From assembly GCA_963772375.1 (NCBI GenBank), contig CAVYXG010000004.1:558001-622000 (forward strand): a stretch of 64,000 nucleotides of DNA, in the 5' to 3' direction. The notes under the pieces were generated by a model. It did not search any database. It saw only the letters and a program-made list of their open reading frames with translations, and was not told where the DNA came from. Source of the DNA: DATBHM01 sp963772375 (GTDB lineage: Bacteria > Actinomycetota > UBA4738 > JACQTL01). Both the position numbers and the translations under genes were made by a program. Each line of letters opens with the position of its first letter. Positions within the stretch are counted from its first letter, which is position 1. Below are positions 51,983 to 60,829 of this stretch, in pieces.

Positions 51983-53476
51983 ATGGAGCGCATCAGCCAC
52001 TTCGTCGGGGGCAAGATCATGCCCGGCGAGTCCGGCCGCACGGGGCCGGTGTTCGACCCGGCGACCGGCGTCACGACCCACGAAGTCGACTTCGCCTCCG
52101 TGGAGGAGGTGGACCGGGCCGTCGAGACGGCGAAGGAGGCGTTCCCCGCCTGGCGGGCCACCTCGCTGTCGAAGCGGGCCGACATCATGTTCCGGATCCA
52201 CGACCTCGTGGACCACCACCGTCGCGACATCGCCGAGCTGATCACCCGGCAGCACGGGAAGGTGCTGTCGGACGCGCTCGGCGAGGTGGCGAGGGGCCTC
52301 GAGAACATCGAGTTCGCCTGCGGCATCCCGCAGCTGCTGAAGGGCGGGTTCACCGAGCAGGCCTCGACCGGCGTCGACGTCTACTCGATCCGACAGCCGC
52401 TCGGCGTCGTGGCGGGGATCACGCCGTTCAACTTCCCCGCCATGGTGCCCATGTGGATGTTCGCGGCGGCCATCGCGTGCGGGAACACCTTCGTGCTGAA
52501 GCCATCGGAGAAGGATCCGGGGCCGTCGGTGCTCGTGGCCGAGCTGCTGCAGGAGGCCGGGGTTCCGGACGGCGTGTTCAACGTGGTCCACGGCGACAGG
52601 GTCGTGGTCGACCGGCTGCTGGAGCACCCGGACGTGCAGGCGGTGTCGTTCGTCGGGTCGACGCCCGTGGCCCGGCACGTGTACACGACCGGAACGCAGC
52701 ACGACAAGCGGGTTCAGGCCCTCGGCGGGGCGAAGAACCACATGGTCGTCCTGCCCGACGCGGACGTGGACATGGCCGCCGACGCTGCGGTGAGCTCCGC
52801 GTACGGCTCGGCCGGCGAGCGGTGCATGGCCATCAGCGTGGTGGTCCCGGTGGGCGACGTCGCCGAGCCACTCGTGCAGGCGATCCTCGACCGGCTGCCG
52901 CGCCTGCGGATCGGCGGCGGCATGGAGCCCGACTCGGAGATGGGACCACTCGTCACGAAGGAGCACCGCGACAGGGTCGCCGGCTACCTCGACTCCGCCC
53001 GCGACCAGGGCGCCTCGGTGCGTGCCGACGGGCGCGAGCACGAGCTGTTCGGGTCCTCCGACGGGTTCTTCCTCGGCGTCTCGCTGATCGACGACGTCAC
53101 GACGGAGATGGACTGCTACCGCGACGAGATCTTCGGCCCGGTGCTCTCGGTGGTCCGGGCGAAGGACTACGAGGAGGCCCTCCGCCTGGTCAACGACAAC
53201 GAGTACGGGAACGGCACCGCGATCTTCACGCGCGACGGCGGGGCCGCGCGGCAGTTCCAGTTCGACGTGGACGCCGGCATGGTCGGGGTGAACGTGCCGA
53301 TCCCCGTGCCGGTCGGGTACTTCTCGTTCGGCGGGTGGAAGCGGTCGCTGTTCGGCGACACCCACATGTACGGGCCGGAGGGCGTCCACTTCTACACGCG
53401 GGGCAAGGTCGTGACGTCGAGGTGGCCGGACCCCGCCACCAGCTCGATCGACCTGGGGTTCCCCCGGACCCGGTAG
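51983..53476 (+). CDS. mmsA: Methylmalonate-semialdehyde dehydrogenase (CoA-acylating)
   Basis: The 497-residue aldehyde dehydrogenase has the catalytic cysteine in SAGERCMAIS, the glycine motif SFVGSTPVARHVY and the family-specific PFNFPAMVPMWMFAAAIACG. It converts methylmalonate or malonate semialdehyde to propionyl- or acetyl-CoA in valine and inositol breakdown. ATG at 51983 is used because AGGAGG lies 8 bases upstream; a GTG 9 bases earlier would overlap that site. No other valine or inositol genes are adjacent. It converges on truA. Confidence 0.93.
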   Translation: MERISHFVGGKIMPGESGRTGPVFDPATGVTTHEVDFASVEEVDRAVETAKEAFPAWRATSLSKRADIMFRIHDLVDHHRRDIAELITRQHGKVLSDALGEVARGLENIEFACGIPQLLKGGFTEQASTGVDVYSIRQPLGVVAGITPFNFPAMVPMWMFAAAIACGNTFVLKPSEKDPGPSVLVAELLQEAGVPDGVFNVVHGDRVVVDRLLEHPDVQAVSFVGSTPVARHVYTTGTQHDKRVQALGGAKNHMVVLPDADVDMAADAAVSSAYGSAGERCMAISVVVPVGDVAEPLVQAILDRLPRLRIGGGMEPDSEMGPLVTKEHRDRVAGYLDSARDQGASVRADGREHELFGSSDGFFLGVSLIDDVTTEMDCYRDEIFGPVLSVVRAKDYEEALRLVNDNEYGNGTAIFTRDGGAARQFQFDVDAGMVGVNVPIPVPVGYFSFGGWKRSLFGDTHMYGPEGVHFYTRGKVVTSRWPDPATSSIDLGFPRTR

Positions 53477-53488
53477 CCGGCGACGCCG

Positions 53489-54259
53489 TCATCGGCGGTC
53501 GGTCGGCCGGGGTTCCCGCCGCCCGTAGAACACGCGCTCCAGTGTCAGGCCGTGGGCAGGCGCCACCGGCGCGGCCGCCGCCCGGTCGCGGGCCGCCAGG
53601 ACGCCGGGGATGGCGTCGGGCGGCACCCGCCCCTCCCCCACGACCACGAGCGTCCCCACCAGGCTCCGAACCATCTGGTGCAGGAACCCGTCGGCCCGCG
53701 CGGTGACCCGGATCCGATTCCCGTCCCGCCGCAGGGCGAGCCGCGAGAGCGTCCGAACGGTGGACCGATCCCCCTGGGGCGCCCGGCAGAACGAGGCGAA
53801 GTCGTGCTCTCCGACCAGGTCCCGCGCCGCCCGCCGCATGGCGGGGAACGACAGCTCGCCCGGCCGGTGCCACTCGAACCGCGCCCGGAACGGATCGGCC
53901 GCCTCCCCGACGTTCAGCCGGTACGCGTACTCCCGACCGGTCGCCGAGAACCGGGCATCGAACCCGTCCGGCCCCCACCGCGCGCCCGTCACGACGACCT
54001 CCGGCGCGAGCCGGCCGTTCACCGCCCGAGCGACCCGGGACGGGTCGACGGACGGATCAGCCGCGAACGAGACGACCTGCCCCCGGGCGTGGACGCCCGC
54101 GTCGGTCCGGCCCGCGACGGAGAGCGACGGAGGCCTCCCGAGCACGGGCGCGAGCACCTCGAGCAGCAGGCCCTCCACCGTGCGCACCGGCCCCCGCTGC
54201 CTGGCCCACCCGTGGAACGAGGTGCCGTCGTACCCGAGATCCAGCCGGACCACCCGCAT
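53489..54259 (-). CDS. truA: tRNA pseudouridine synthase A
   Basis: The 256-residue enzyme makes pseudouridine at positions 38-40 of tRNAs. Catalytic D53 lies in AGRTDAGVHARGQVV; the RNA-binding core YDGTSFHGWARQ and FLHQMVRSLVGTLVVVGEG are typical. In actinobacteria truA often follows rplQ; here an 8-kb insert separates them. TAGGCT 9 bases before ATG suggests leaderless expression. Confidence 0.97.
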   Translation of the reverse strand: MRVVRLDLGYDGTSFHGWARQRGPVRTVEGLLLEVLAPVLGRPPSLSVAGRTDAGVHARGQVVSFAADPSVDPSRVARAVNGRLAPEVVVTGARWGPDGFDARFSATGREYAYRLNVGEAADPFRARFEWHRPGELSFPAMRRAARDLVGEHDFASFCRAPQGDRSTVRTLSRLALRRDGNRIRVTARADGFLHQMVRSLVGTLVVVGEGRVPPDAIPGVLAARDRAAAAPVAPAHGLTLERVFYGRREPRPTDRR

Positions 54260-54268
54260 GACGCCGAG

Positions 54269-54274
54269 AGCCTA
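54269..54274 (-). promoter_or_regulatory. Leaderless -10 box of truA
   Basis: TAGGCT, 9 bases, ATG, with no ribosome site: the same layout as before glmM and cyclase C. Having its own promoter fits the separation of truA from rplQ. Confidence 0.6.
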
Positions 54275-54341
54275 CGCACGGCGTCGTCGAGGCGGCGCCG
54301 TTCGCGGACGCCGGGCCGCCACGACTGGAGGCGTCACCGCA

Positions 54342-55121
54342 TCACCGGGTCGCCTCGAAGACGATGTGGCTCGTGAAGTCGGTGCCGTCGATCTGATAGG
54401 CGTAGCACCCGGGCCCGCGGATGTACGCACCGGTCGGCACGCTGAACCGCCAGGTCGACGCGTCCTCCGAGGAGGGCGCGATGTCGTCCACGAGCAGCGC
54501 GCGGAGCTGCGGCGTCTCCGGCGTGAACCGGAACCGGACGGGTCCGGGACGGTCGATCCGCCCTCCCCGGATCAGGAATGGACCGCGGTACGCGCTGTCG
54601 ATCACCCAGACGTCCTTGATGCCGTACCAGCCGTCCACGGTTCGATCCACAGGTCGGAGCGGAACATGACGCCCGGCGAACGTCAGGTACACGACGCCGT
54701 CGCGCTGGGCGATCGTCGTGCCCGTGAACCCGGTTCCCGGTCCGGGCGTGAACGTCAGGGTCGGCGTCGTCGGACACGCCGCCGCGGGCGCCATCGTCGG
54801 CAGCGCGAGCGGCCGGGACCGGAGCTCCGCTGCCGCCGCCGGTCCGGTGACCGTCGGCAGGACGGACGGCCGTGCGGGCGTCGTCGCCGTCCCCGTGGCC
54901 GCCGGAACAGCCGGCTGGCTCGAACCGAACGCGTTCCACGCCGCCACCGATCCGCCGACGACCAGAGCCGTCGCGAGGACCACGCCCCCGATCGTCGCGG
55001 CCATGCCCCGGCGGGCCCTGGCCACCAGTGACCGGGGGAGAACCCGCTTCGGGGGGATCTCGCCTCGCATGCGGGTGAACTCCTCCCGCATCCGCTCCTC
55101 CATCGAAGGGCCGCTCGTCAT
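54342..55121 (-). CDS. Single-pass membrane protein, likely anti-sigma factor
   Basis: The 259-residue protein has a charged cytoplasmic N-terminus of about 40 residues (MEERMREEFTRMRGEIPPKR), one membrane helix (about 41-60, ATIGGVVLATALVVGGSVAA), a Pro/Thr/Ala-rich stalk and a beta-rich outside domain with two cysteines. It starts inside the sigma gene's end by a 4-base overlap, so it is almost certainly its regulator. No zinc-binding motif is seen. The outside domain is not recognised and may be the sensor. Confidence 0.75.
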   Translation of the reverse strand: MTSGPSMEERMREEFTRMRGEIPPKRVLPRSLVARARRGMAATIGGVVLATALVVGGSVAAWNAFGSSQPAVPAATGTATTPARPSVLPTVTGPAAAAELRSRPLALPTMAPAAACPTTPTLTFTPGPGTGFTGTTIAQRDGVVYLTFAGRHVPLRPVDRTVDGWYGIKDVWVIDSAYRGPFLIRGGRIDRPGPVRFRFTPETPQLRALLVDDIAPSSEDASTWRFSVPTGAYIRGPGCYAYQIDGTDFTSHIVFEATR

Positions 55122-55639
55122 CGCTCTTCACCTTCTCCCAGGTCTCGTCGCAGCGTCTGCATCGCTCGGAACACGAGCTGTTTCACCGCACCGGTGCGGC
55201 ACCGCATGAGGTTGGCGATCTCCCGCTCCGGCAGGTCCTCGTAGAACCGGAGCACCAGGGCGGTTCGCTGCCGGATCGGCAGCCGGTAGATCGCCTCCCG
55301 GAGAGTGAGACCGACCGCGGGGTCGGGCCCGTCCGCCTCTTCGGTCTCAGCGAGCCCCTGAAGATGACGCCGCTCCAGCCGTCGCCGGCGGAAATGGGAG
55401 TTCGCCAGGTTGACGACCGTGCGCCGGAGATAGGCGTCGAAGGCATCGGGGTCGCGGAGGTGGACGAACCGGGAGGCCATCTTGACGAAGGCGTCCTGCA
55501 CCAGGTCCTCCGCGAGCGCCCGGTCGCCGGTCAGCAGGTACGCGAGGCCGACGGCGTCGTCGGCGTGGCGTTCGTAGAGCGCGGCCAGCGAGCGTCGCCC
55601 GACCGACCGGTCATCGAAGCTTCCCACGGCGCTTCCCAT
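55118..55639 (-). CDS. ECF sigma factor (SigE-like)
   Basis: The 173-residue protein has sigma region 2 (LYERHADDAVGLAYLLTGDR, DAFVKMASRF) and region 4 (LPIRQRTALVLRFYEDLPER, recognition helix RTGAVKQLVFRAMQTLRRDL). This is typical of the SigE/SigM-type ECF families of actinobacteria. It is divergent from the ROK gene and coupled to the membrane anti-sigma candidate. It may be autoregulated, as is common, though no clear ECF promoter motif can be picked out. Confidence 0.93.
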   Translation of the reverse strand: MGSAVGSFDDRSVGRRSLAALYERHADDAVGLAYLLTGDRALAEDLVQDAFVKMASRFVHLRDPDAFDAYLRRTVVNLANSHFRRRRLERRHLQGLAETEEADGPDPAVGLTLREAIYRLPIRQRTALVLRFYEDLPEREIANLMRCRTGAVKQLVFRAMQTLRRDLGEGEER

Positions 55640-55770
55640 CGTGAACTGAAGACGCGCGACGGGGCCACGAGGTCACGCTCCTGCCGAGACGATACTTCGA
55701 TGCTGTCGGGCTCCAGGGTCGGAATTGTCCAACGTTTAGCAATACTCAGCGCGTCTCGACGTGGCTTTCG

Positions 55771-55807
55771 GTCAAAGTTTGACAAATCAGTTCGGGAGCC
55801 CGAGACT
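55771..55807 (+). promoter_or_regulatory. ROK gene promoter with 13-base palindrome
   Basis: GTCAAA-G-TTTGAC (55771-55783) is a perfect palindrome overlapping the -35 box TTGACA (55779-55784). GAGACT follows 17 bases later and the ATG 6 bases after that, so transcription looks leaderless. A repressor on the palindrome would block the -35 region; the ROK protein itself is the obvious candidate. Confidence 0.6.
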
Positions 55808-55813
55808 CCGCGC

Positions 55814-57151
55814 ATGGAGCGGGGTGTCGCCCAGGGCATGCTTCGGGACGGGAACCGGCGACGCGTCCTGGTTCTCCTCCAGCAGCACGGCGCCATGACC
55901 CGCGCCCAGCTCGCTCGCCAGGCCCTGCTGTCCCGATCGACCGTCTCCAACATCGTCGGGGACCTCGTGAGGGCGGGTCTCGTCAGGGAGATCGACGAAC
56001 CGTCCAGGTCCCGCCGGCCGGCCCAGTCCGGTCGACCGGGCGCCCTTCTCGGCCTGAATCCCGCCGCCGGCGCGGCCATCGGGATCGACGTCGATCATCA
56101 GCGCCTCCGCGTGGTCGTTGCGGACCTCGCGCACACGGTGCTCGCCGAGGCCGAGCATCGGCTGGAGGCCGACCACGACGCGTGGGAGGCAATGAGCGTC
56201 GCCGCGGAGTTCGTCGACCGGGTCGTCGATCAGGCCGGAGTCCGGCGCGAGCGCGTCATGGGGGTCGGCATGGCCCTGGCCGGACCGATCGAGATCGCCA
56301 AAGGCAAGGTCCATCCGTCGAGCATCTCCCCGAGCTGGGTCGAGCTCGAGGATCCGGCCCGGGAGATGTCCGAACGTCTCGGCCTCCCCGTCTACCTCGA
56401 CAACGACGCCAATCTCGGGGCTCTGGCCGAGATCATGTGGGGCGCCGGCATCGGTGTTGGCGAGGGCGCCTACATCAAGATCGGAACGGGGATCGGCGCC
56501 GGGCTCGTGATCGACGGCCAGATCTATCGGGGAGCGTTGGGGACCGCCGGCGAGATCGGCCACACCACCATGGTCGAGGACGGCCCGGTGTGCCGCTGCG
56601 GCAACCGGGGCTGCCTGGAGCGCGTGGCGGGGATCCCGGCGCTGCTCGAGAGCCTTCGGGGGAGTCATGGCGCCGGCCTCACCATGCAGGACCTGTTCGA
56701 CCTGGCCCTGTCCGGGGACGCGGGGTGCCGGCGGGTCATCGCCGATGCGGGTCGTTCGATCGGCGTCGCGGTGGCCAACCTCTGCAACCTGTTGAATCCG
56801 CAGCTCGTGATCGTCGGTGGTCCGCTGGCCATCACGGGCGACATCCTGCTGGGCCCACTCGAGGCCTCGTTCGCGCGGTGCGCACTGCCCGCCGTCGGCG
56901 CCACGACCGGGCTCGTGGCGGGAACCCTCGGCGACCGGGCCACCGCGCTGGGGGCGGTCGGTCTCGTACTCCACGAGGCGGAGCCCCTGACCCCGGCGGC
57001 GAGGGACGTGGTGATAGTGGACCGGGCCCGGCTCCCCCCTCGATCCGGCAATCCCGGGGTCGGCGTCCGGCCGAGGGCGAGGAGGAACACGGAAGGACAT
57101 GGAGGTGATGGCCGAACAAGGGTGGCGAACTCGGTCGGTGGTATCTCATGA
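55814..57151 (+). CDS. ROK family transcriptional regulator (XylR/NagC-like)
   Basis: The 445-residue protein has an N-terminal winged helix (LLQQHGAMTRAQLARQALLS, recognition helix near STVSNIVGDL) and a ROK sugar-kinase-like domain with NDANLGALAE and the zinc motif CRCGNRGCLE. It is 32 bases upstream of the sugar-binding lipoprotein and likely represses the ABC operon until its sugar binds. The C-terminal 40 residues after the ROK domain are basic, low-complexity and may not be conserved. Confidence 0.92.
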   Translation: MERGVAQGMLRDGNRRRVLVLLQQHGAMTRAQLARQALLSRSTVSNIVGDLVRAGLVREIDEPSRSRRPAQSGRPGALLGLNPAAGAAIGIDVDHQRLRVVVADLAHTVLAEAEHRLEADHDAWEAMSVAAEFVDRVVDQAGVRRERVMGVGMALAGPIEIAKGKVHPSSISPSWVELEDPAREMSERLGLPVYLDNDANLGALAEIMWGAGIGVGEGAYIKIGTGIGAGLVIDGQIYRGALGTAGEIGHTTMVEDGPVCRCGNRGCLERVAGIPALLESLRGSHGAGLTMQDLFDLALSGDAGCRRVIADAGRSIGVAVANLCNLLNPQLVIVGGPLAITGDILLGPLEASFARCALPAVGATTGLVAGTLGDRATALGAVGLVLHEAEPLTPAARDVVIVDRARLPPRSGNPGVGVRPRARRNTEGHGGDGRTRVANSVGGIS

Positions 57152-57183
57152 TGGCTGAACAACGGCACGAAAGGGGAGGTGTT

Positions 57184-58503
57184 ATGCAGCTGAACAGGCT
57201 GATGTCCGTGCGGGTCGCACTGGGCGTCGCGGTCGTCGTGCTGATCGCGGCGGCGTGCAGCAAGAACACGCCGTCGACCACCGGGGCGACCACGGGGTCC
57301 ACCACCGGGACGACCACGGGGTCCACCACGGGGTCCACCTCGGGGGCGACCTCGGGCAGCTCGCAGGTCCCGGCCGTCGGCGTCGATGACTTCACCAGTG
57401 ACATCGCGACGACGATGGCGAAGTTCAAGGCGTTGGCCGCAGCCGCCACCAAGGGAGCGAACAGCCTGCAGGTGGGGGTCATCCTTCCGGACACCACGTC
57501 CTCGACGCGGTACACCGACTTCGACGCCCCGCTGCTGAAGCAGGCGTTCGAGGCGGCCGGGTACACGGATTCCCAGTTCAAGATCGACAACGCCCAGGGC
57601 AGCGACCAGACCGAGCTCTCCGACGCCACGGCCGACATCAACGCGGGCGCGAAGGTCCTGGTCGTCGACCCGCTCGACGGTCCCACCGGCGTCGCGGTCG
57701 CCAAGCTCGCGGAGTCCAAGGGCGTCCAGCTGATCGCGTACGACCGGGCGATCTTCGAGGGCGGGACCTACTACGTCAGCTTCGACAACGAGAAGGTCGG
57801 CGAGCTCATCGGGACCGGGTTCATGGACTGCGTCAAGTCCTGGAACATCTCGAAGCCGCAGGTGTACGTGCTCAACGGCGGGGAGGACACCGACCCGAAC
57901 GCGATCTCGTTCGCAACGGGCTACAACAAGGTCGTGTGGGGCCAGGCGGCCAAGACGGTCGCCTCCGGCGCGACGAACAGCGCGGGCATGAAGCTGGTGG
58001 ACGAGAACTTCGCCCCGGGCTGGGACAACACCAAGGGCGGCACGATCTTCCAGCAGGCCTTCACGGCCCACCCGGAGATCAACGCCACGATCGAAGCGAA
58101 CGACGGGCTGGCCAACTCCGTCATCACGGTCCTGAAGGGGTCCGGCGTCAAGGCCAAGAGTGTCCCCACCACCGGGCAGGACGCCACGGCGCAGGGCATG
58201 GCCTGGATCCTCCAGGACTTCCAGTGCGGCTCGGTGTACAAGCCGATCTACCTGGAAGCCCAGGACGCGGTCGCGCTCGCGACCATCCTGCTGGCGGGGG
58301 CCACGCCGCCTGCGGCGCTCGTCAACTCGACGACGGTGAACCCGGACGACTCGAGCCAGTCGCAGCCGGCTTCCCTGCTGACCCCGCTGTGGGTCGACAA
58401 GTCGAACATGGAGGACACCGTCGTCAAGGACGGCTTCGACAGTGCCAAGGACATCTGCGCGCTGGCGGGGCAGGACGTCTGCCAGGCGAACGGGATCTCC
58501 TGA
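57184..58503 (+). CDS. Sugar ABC transporter substrate-binding lipoprotein (XylF-like)
   Basis: The 439-residue protein has a lipobox IAAAC with C25, a Thr/Ser/Gly linker, then a periplasmic-binding-protein fold of the ribose/xylose class. Motifs QVGVILPDTTSSTRYTDFD and VQLIAYDRAIFEGGTYYVSF resemble D-xylose-binding XylF. The ATG at 57184 follows GGGGAGGT closely. The neighbouring ROK regulator and two permeases support a pentose or related sugar. The precise sugar is not proven by the sequence. Confidence 0.88.
   Translation: MQLNRLMSVRVALGVAVVVLIAAACSKNTPSTTGATTGSTTGTTTGSTTGSTSGATSGSSQVPAVGVDDFTSDIATTMAKFKALAAAATKGANSLQVGVILPDTTSSTRYTDFDAPLLKQAFEAAGYTDSQFKIDNAQGSDQTELSDATADINAGAKVLVVDPLDGPTGVAVAKLAESKGVQLIAYDRAIFEGGTYYVSFDNEKVGELIGTGFMDCVKSWNISKPQVYVLNGGEDTDPNAISFATGYNKVVWGQAAKTVASGATNSAGMKLVDENFAPGWDNTKGGTIFQQAFTAHPEINATIEANDGLANSVITVLKGSGVKAKSVPTTGQDATAQGMAWILQDFQCGSVYKPIYLEAQDAVALATILLAGATPPAALVNSTTVNPDDSSQSQPASLLTPLWVDKSNMEDTVVKDGFDSAKDICALAGQDVCQANGIS
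57277..57360 (+). repeat. Seven 12-base tandem repeats (TTGx linker)
   Basis: Residues 32-59 are seven four-residue units: TTGA, TTGS, TTGT, TTGS, TTGS, TSGA, TSGS. They tether the binding domain to the lipid anchor. Copy number could vary between strains. Confidence 0.85.
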
Positions 58504-58543
58504 TCCGGTAGTCAACAGATCACGACAGCGCGTTCCCGGGCGC

Positions 58544-58579
58544 GCCGGCGGGACGACCGAAAGGGTCCGTCCCGCCGGC
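58544..58579 (+). promoter_or_regulatory. Strong stem-loop between binding protein and ATPase genes
   Basis: A perfect 12-bp stem (GCCGGCGGGACG with CGTCCCGCCGGC) encloses an inner ACC/GGT pairing, and outer GGGC/GCCC arms extend it. No T-run follows. Such stem-loops in sugar ABC operons commonly stabilise the upstream message and lower expression of the downstream genes. Confidence 0.65.
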
Positions 58580-58619
58580 CGCCCGGAACCGCGACCAGGA
58601 CTAGGATCGACGGGCGGAC

Positions 58620-59441
58620 ATGGACGCGGACCCCGAACCCACCGAACCCGAACGCGCTGCGAGCCCCGACGGCGGCGGCGCGCTGCTCCGACTGCGGAGC
58701 ATCGACAAGCACTTCGGCCCGGTGCAGGCGCTGACCAAGGTCGACCTGGACCTGCCAGCCGGGATGGTCACGGGCCTCTGCGGGGACAACGGGGCCGGGA
58801 AGTCGGTGCTCACCCGCACCGTCGCGGGCGTCGAGCAGCCGGACCGCGGCCAGATCTTCTTCGACGGCAGACAGGTGCACATCCACAGCCCGCGCGATGC
58901 CTCTGCCCTGGGGATCGAGACGATCTACCAGGACCTCGCGCTGGCGGACAACCTCGACATCGTCCAGAACATGTTCCTCGGGCGCGAACGCCTCCGGCGG
59001 GGCATGCTCGACGAGGACTCCATGGAGCGAACGGCGGCCGAGACGCTCAGCAGCCTGCGGGTCACGACCGTTCGGTCCATCCGGCAGCCCGTCGCGTCGC
59101 TCTCCGGCGGCCAGCGGCAGTCGGTCGCGGTGGCAAAGGCCGTCATGTGGAACTCGAAGGTCGTGCTGCTCGACGAGCCGACCGCCGCCCTCGGCGTCAA
59201 CCAGACCAGGATGGTGCTCGACCTGGTCAAGCGGCTGCGCGACCAGGGGCTCGCCGTGATGATCGTCTCCCACAACCTGAACGACGTGTTCGAGGTGGCC
59301 GACCGCATCGCGGTGCTCCACCTGGGCAAGATGGCCGCCGAGGGCCCGGCCGGGCAGTTCGACCGGCAGAGCGTCGTCGAGTACATGACCACGGGGCGGG
59401 CGGGCGGCGCGCCCTCGTCGAACGGCGGAGCGGGGGCCTGA
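58620..59441 (+). CDS. Sugar ABC transporter ATP-binding protein
   Basis: The 273-residue ATPase has Walker A GDNGAGKS, signature LSGGQRQ, Walker B VVLLDEPTAAL and the switch histidine IVSHNLND. It contains a single nucleotide-binding domain, unlike the doubled XylG/RbsA type, so it must act as a dimer. TAGGAT 12 bases before ATG may be a secondary promoter. It powers the two permeases that follow. Confidence 0.95.
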   Translation: MDADPEPTEPERAASPDGGGALLRLRSIDKHFGPVQALTKVDLDLPAGMVTGLCGDNGAGKSVLTRTVAGVEQPDRGQIFFDGRQVHIHSPRDASALGIETIYQDLALADNLDIVQNMFLGRERLRRGMLDEDSMERTAAETLSSLRVTTVRSIRQPVASLSGGQRQSVAVAKAVMWNSKVVLLDEPTAALGVNQTRMVLDLVKRLRDQGLAVMIVSHNLNDVFEVADRIAVLHLGKMAAEGPAGQFDRQSVVEYMTTGRAGGAPSSNGGAGA

Positions 59442-59446
59442 ACCGG

Positions 59447-60829
59447 ATGCCGCCTGCGGTCGACGACGGCGAAACGTCCGAGCCCGGCGAAGCGTCAGGC
59501 GCCGTCGCGGTCGAGACCGAACCCGATCCCACCGCGGCCGAGGTCACGGCCGAGGTTCCGCCGGAGGTCGTCGCCAACTCGCTCGGCCAGTACCTCCGGG
59601 GGTGGTGGCTGCGCCTGCGCAGCGGCGACAGCGGGGTCGTCCCCGTGCTCGTCGCAATGGTGGTCGTGGCTGTCCTGTTCGAGATCGTCACGCCGCAGCA
59701 CTCGTTCCTGCGCCCGAGCAACCTCGTCTACATCTTCTCGCTCTCCACCATCTACATGGTGCTTGCCATCGCGGAGATCGTGGTGCTCCTGCTGGGTGAG
59801 ATCGACCTGTCCATCGGGTCGGTGGCGCTGCTCGGCGGCGTCATCGGATTCAAGCTCGTCCAGACGCCCGACCCCGGGTTCCCCTGGTGGCTGGCGATCC
59901 TCTTGGCGCTCGTCGGCTGTGCCGCCGCGGGCGCGCTCCAGGGGGCCATCGTCGCGCTCCTGCGGATCCCGTCGTTCATCGTGACCCTCGCCGGGTTCCT
60001 GTTCTTCCGGGGGCTGGTGGTGCTCCTCCTCGGCGGCGCGGACGCCTCGGTGGGAGTGAGCCAGGGAGTGCCGAACCAGACGGTGATCTACGACCTGGTC
60101 CAGGGGGTGCTCACGCCGGCCGCCAGCTGGATCCTCACGGGGATCCTGGTGGTGGCCGTCGGCGTGTGGCTGTGGCGCCGCGCGTCGAGCCGTCGCCGGA
60201 GCGGCCTGGTGGCCCCCCCGGCGAGCCTCACCGTGATCCGCATCGTCGTCATCGCTGCGGTGGCGATCGGGGTGGTCCTGATCTGCGTCAAGAACCGTGG
60301 CACACCGCTGTTGTCGATCGAGGGGATCCCCTGGGTGATCCCGATCGTGCTCGCCATCCTCGGCGTGTGGACGTTCATCACCACCAGGATCCGCTTCGGC
60401 CGCTACGTCTACGCGGTGGGCGGGAACCCGGAGGCGGCGCGCCGGGCCGGTGTCAGCCTCGTCCGAATCCGCGTCACCGCCTTCGCCCTGTGCTCCGCGA
60501 CCGCGGGCTTCGGCGGGATCCTGCTTGGCTCGTTCTTCCTCGGGCAGTACAGCACGAACCTCGCGGACCCCGGCCAGCTGGTGCTGTACGCGGTCGCTGC
60601 GGCCGTCATCGGGGGGACGAGCCTGTTCGGCGGTCGGGGCAAGCCCCTGCACGGCATGCTCGGGGGGCTCCTCATCGGCGCGATCGCCTACGGCGTCTCG
60701 CTCCTGTCCCTGGGGTCCCTCTCCACCCCGCTGCAGTACATCATCCCGGGAGCCGTGCTCCTGATCGCGGTGGCCGTGGACGTGCTCTCGCGGCCGAGCG
60801 CCAGGTCCGGGCAGGCCCGCCGTGCCTGA
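59447..60829 (+). CDS. Sugar ABC transporter permease (XylH/RbsC-like), first
   Basis: The 460-residue inner-membrane protein has about 10 helices. BPD_transp_2 family motifs include LLGEIDLSIGSVALL, RIPSFIVTLAGFLFFRG, AVGGNPEAARRAGV and GGTSLFGGRG. An acidic N-terminal segment of about 50 residues precedes the first helix. It starts 5 bases after the ATPase stop and is clearly related to the second permease. Both may form a heterodimer. Confidence 0.92.
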   Translation: MPPAVDDGETSEPGEASGAVAVETEPDPTAAEVTAEVPPEVVANSLGQYLRGWWLRLRSGDSGVVPVLVAMVVVAVLFEIVTPQHSFLRPSNLVYIFSLSTIYMVLAIAEIVVLLLGEIDLSIGSVALLGGVIGFKLVQTPDPGFPWWLAILLALVGCAAAGALQGAIVALLRIPSFIVTLAGFLFFRGLVVLLLGGADASVGVSQGVPNQTVIYDLVQGVLTPAASWILTGILVVAVGVWLWRRASSRRRSGLVAPPASLTVIRIVVIAAVAIGVVLICVKNRGTPLLSIEGIPWVIPIVLAILGVWTFITTRIRFGRYVYAVGGNPEAARRAGVSLVRIRVTAFALCSATAGFGGILLGSFFLGQYSTNLADPGQLVLYAVAAAVIGGTSLFGGRGKPLHGMLGGLLIGAIAYGVSLLSLGSLSTPLQYIIPGAVLLIAVAVDVLSRPSARSGQARRA

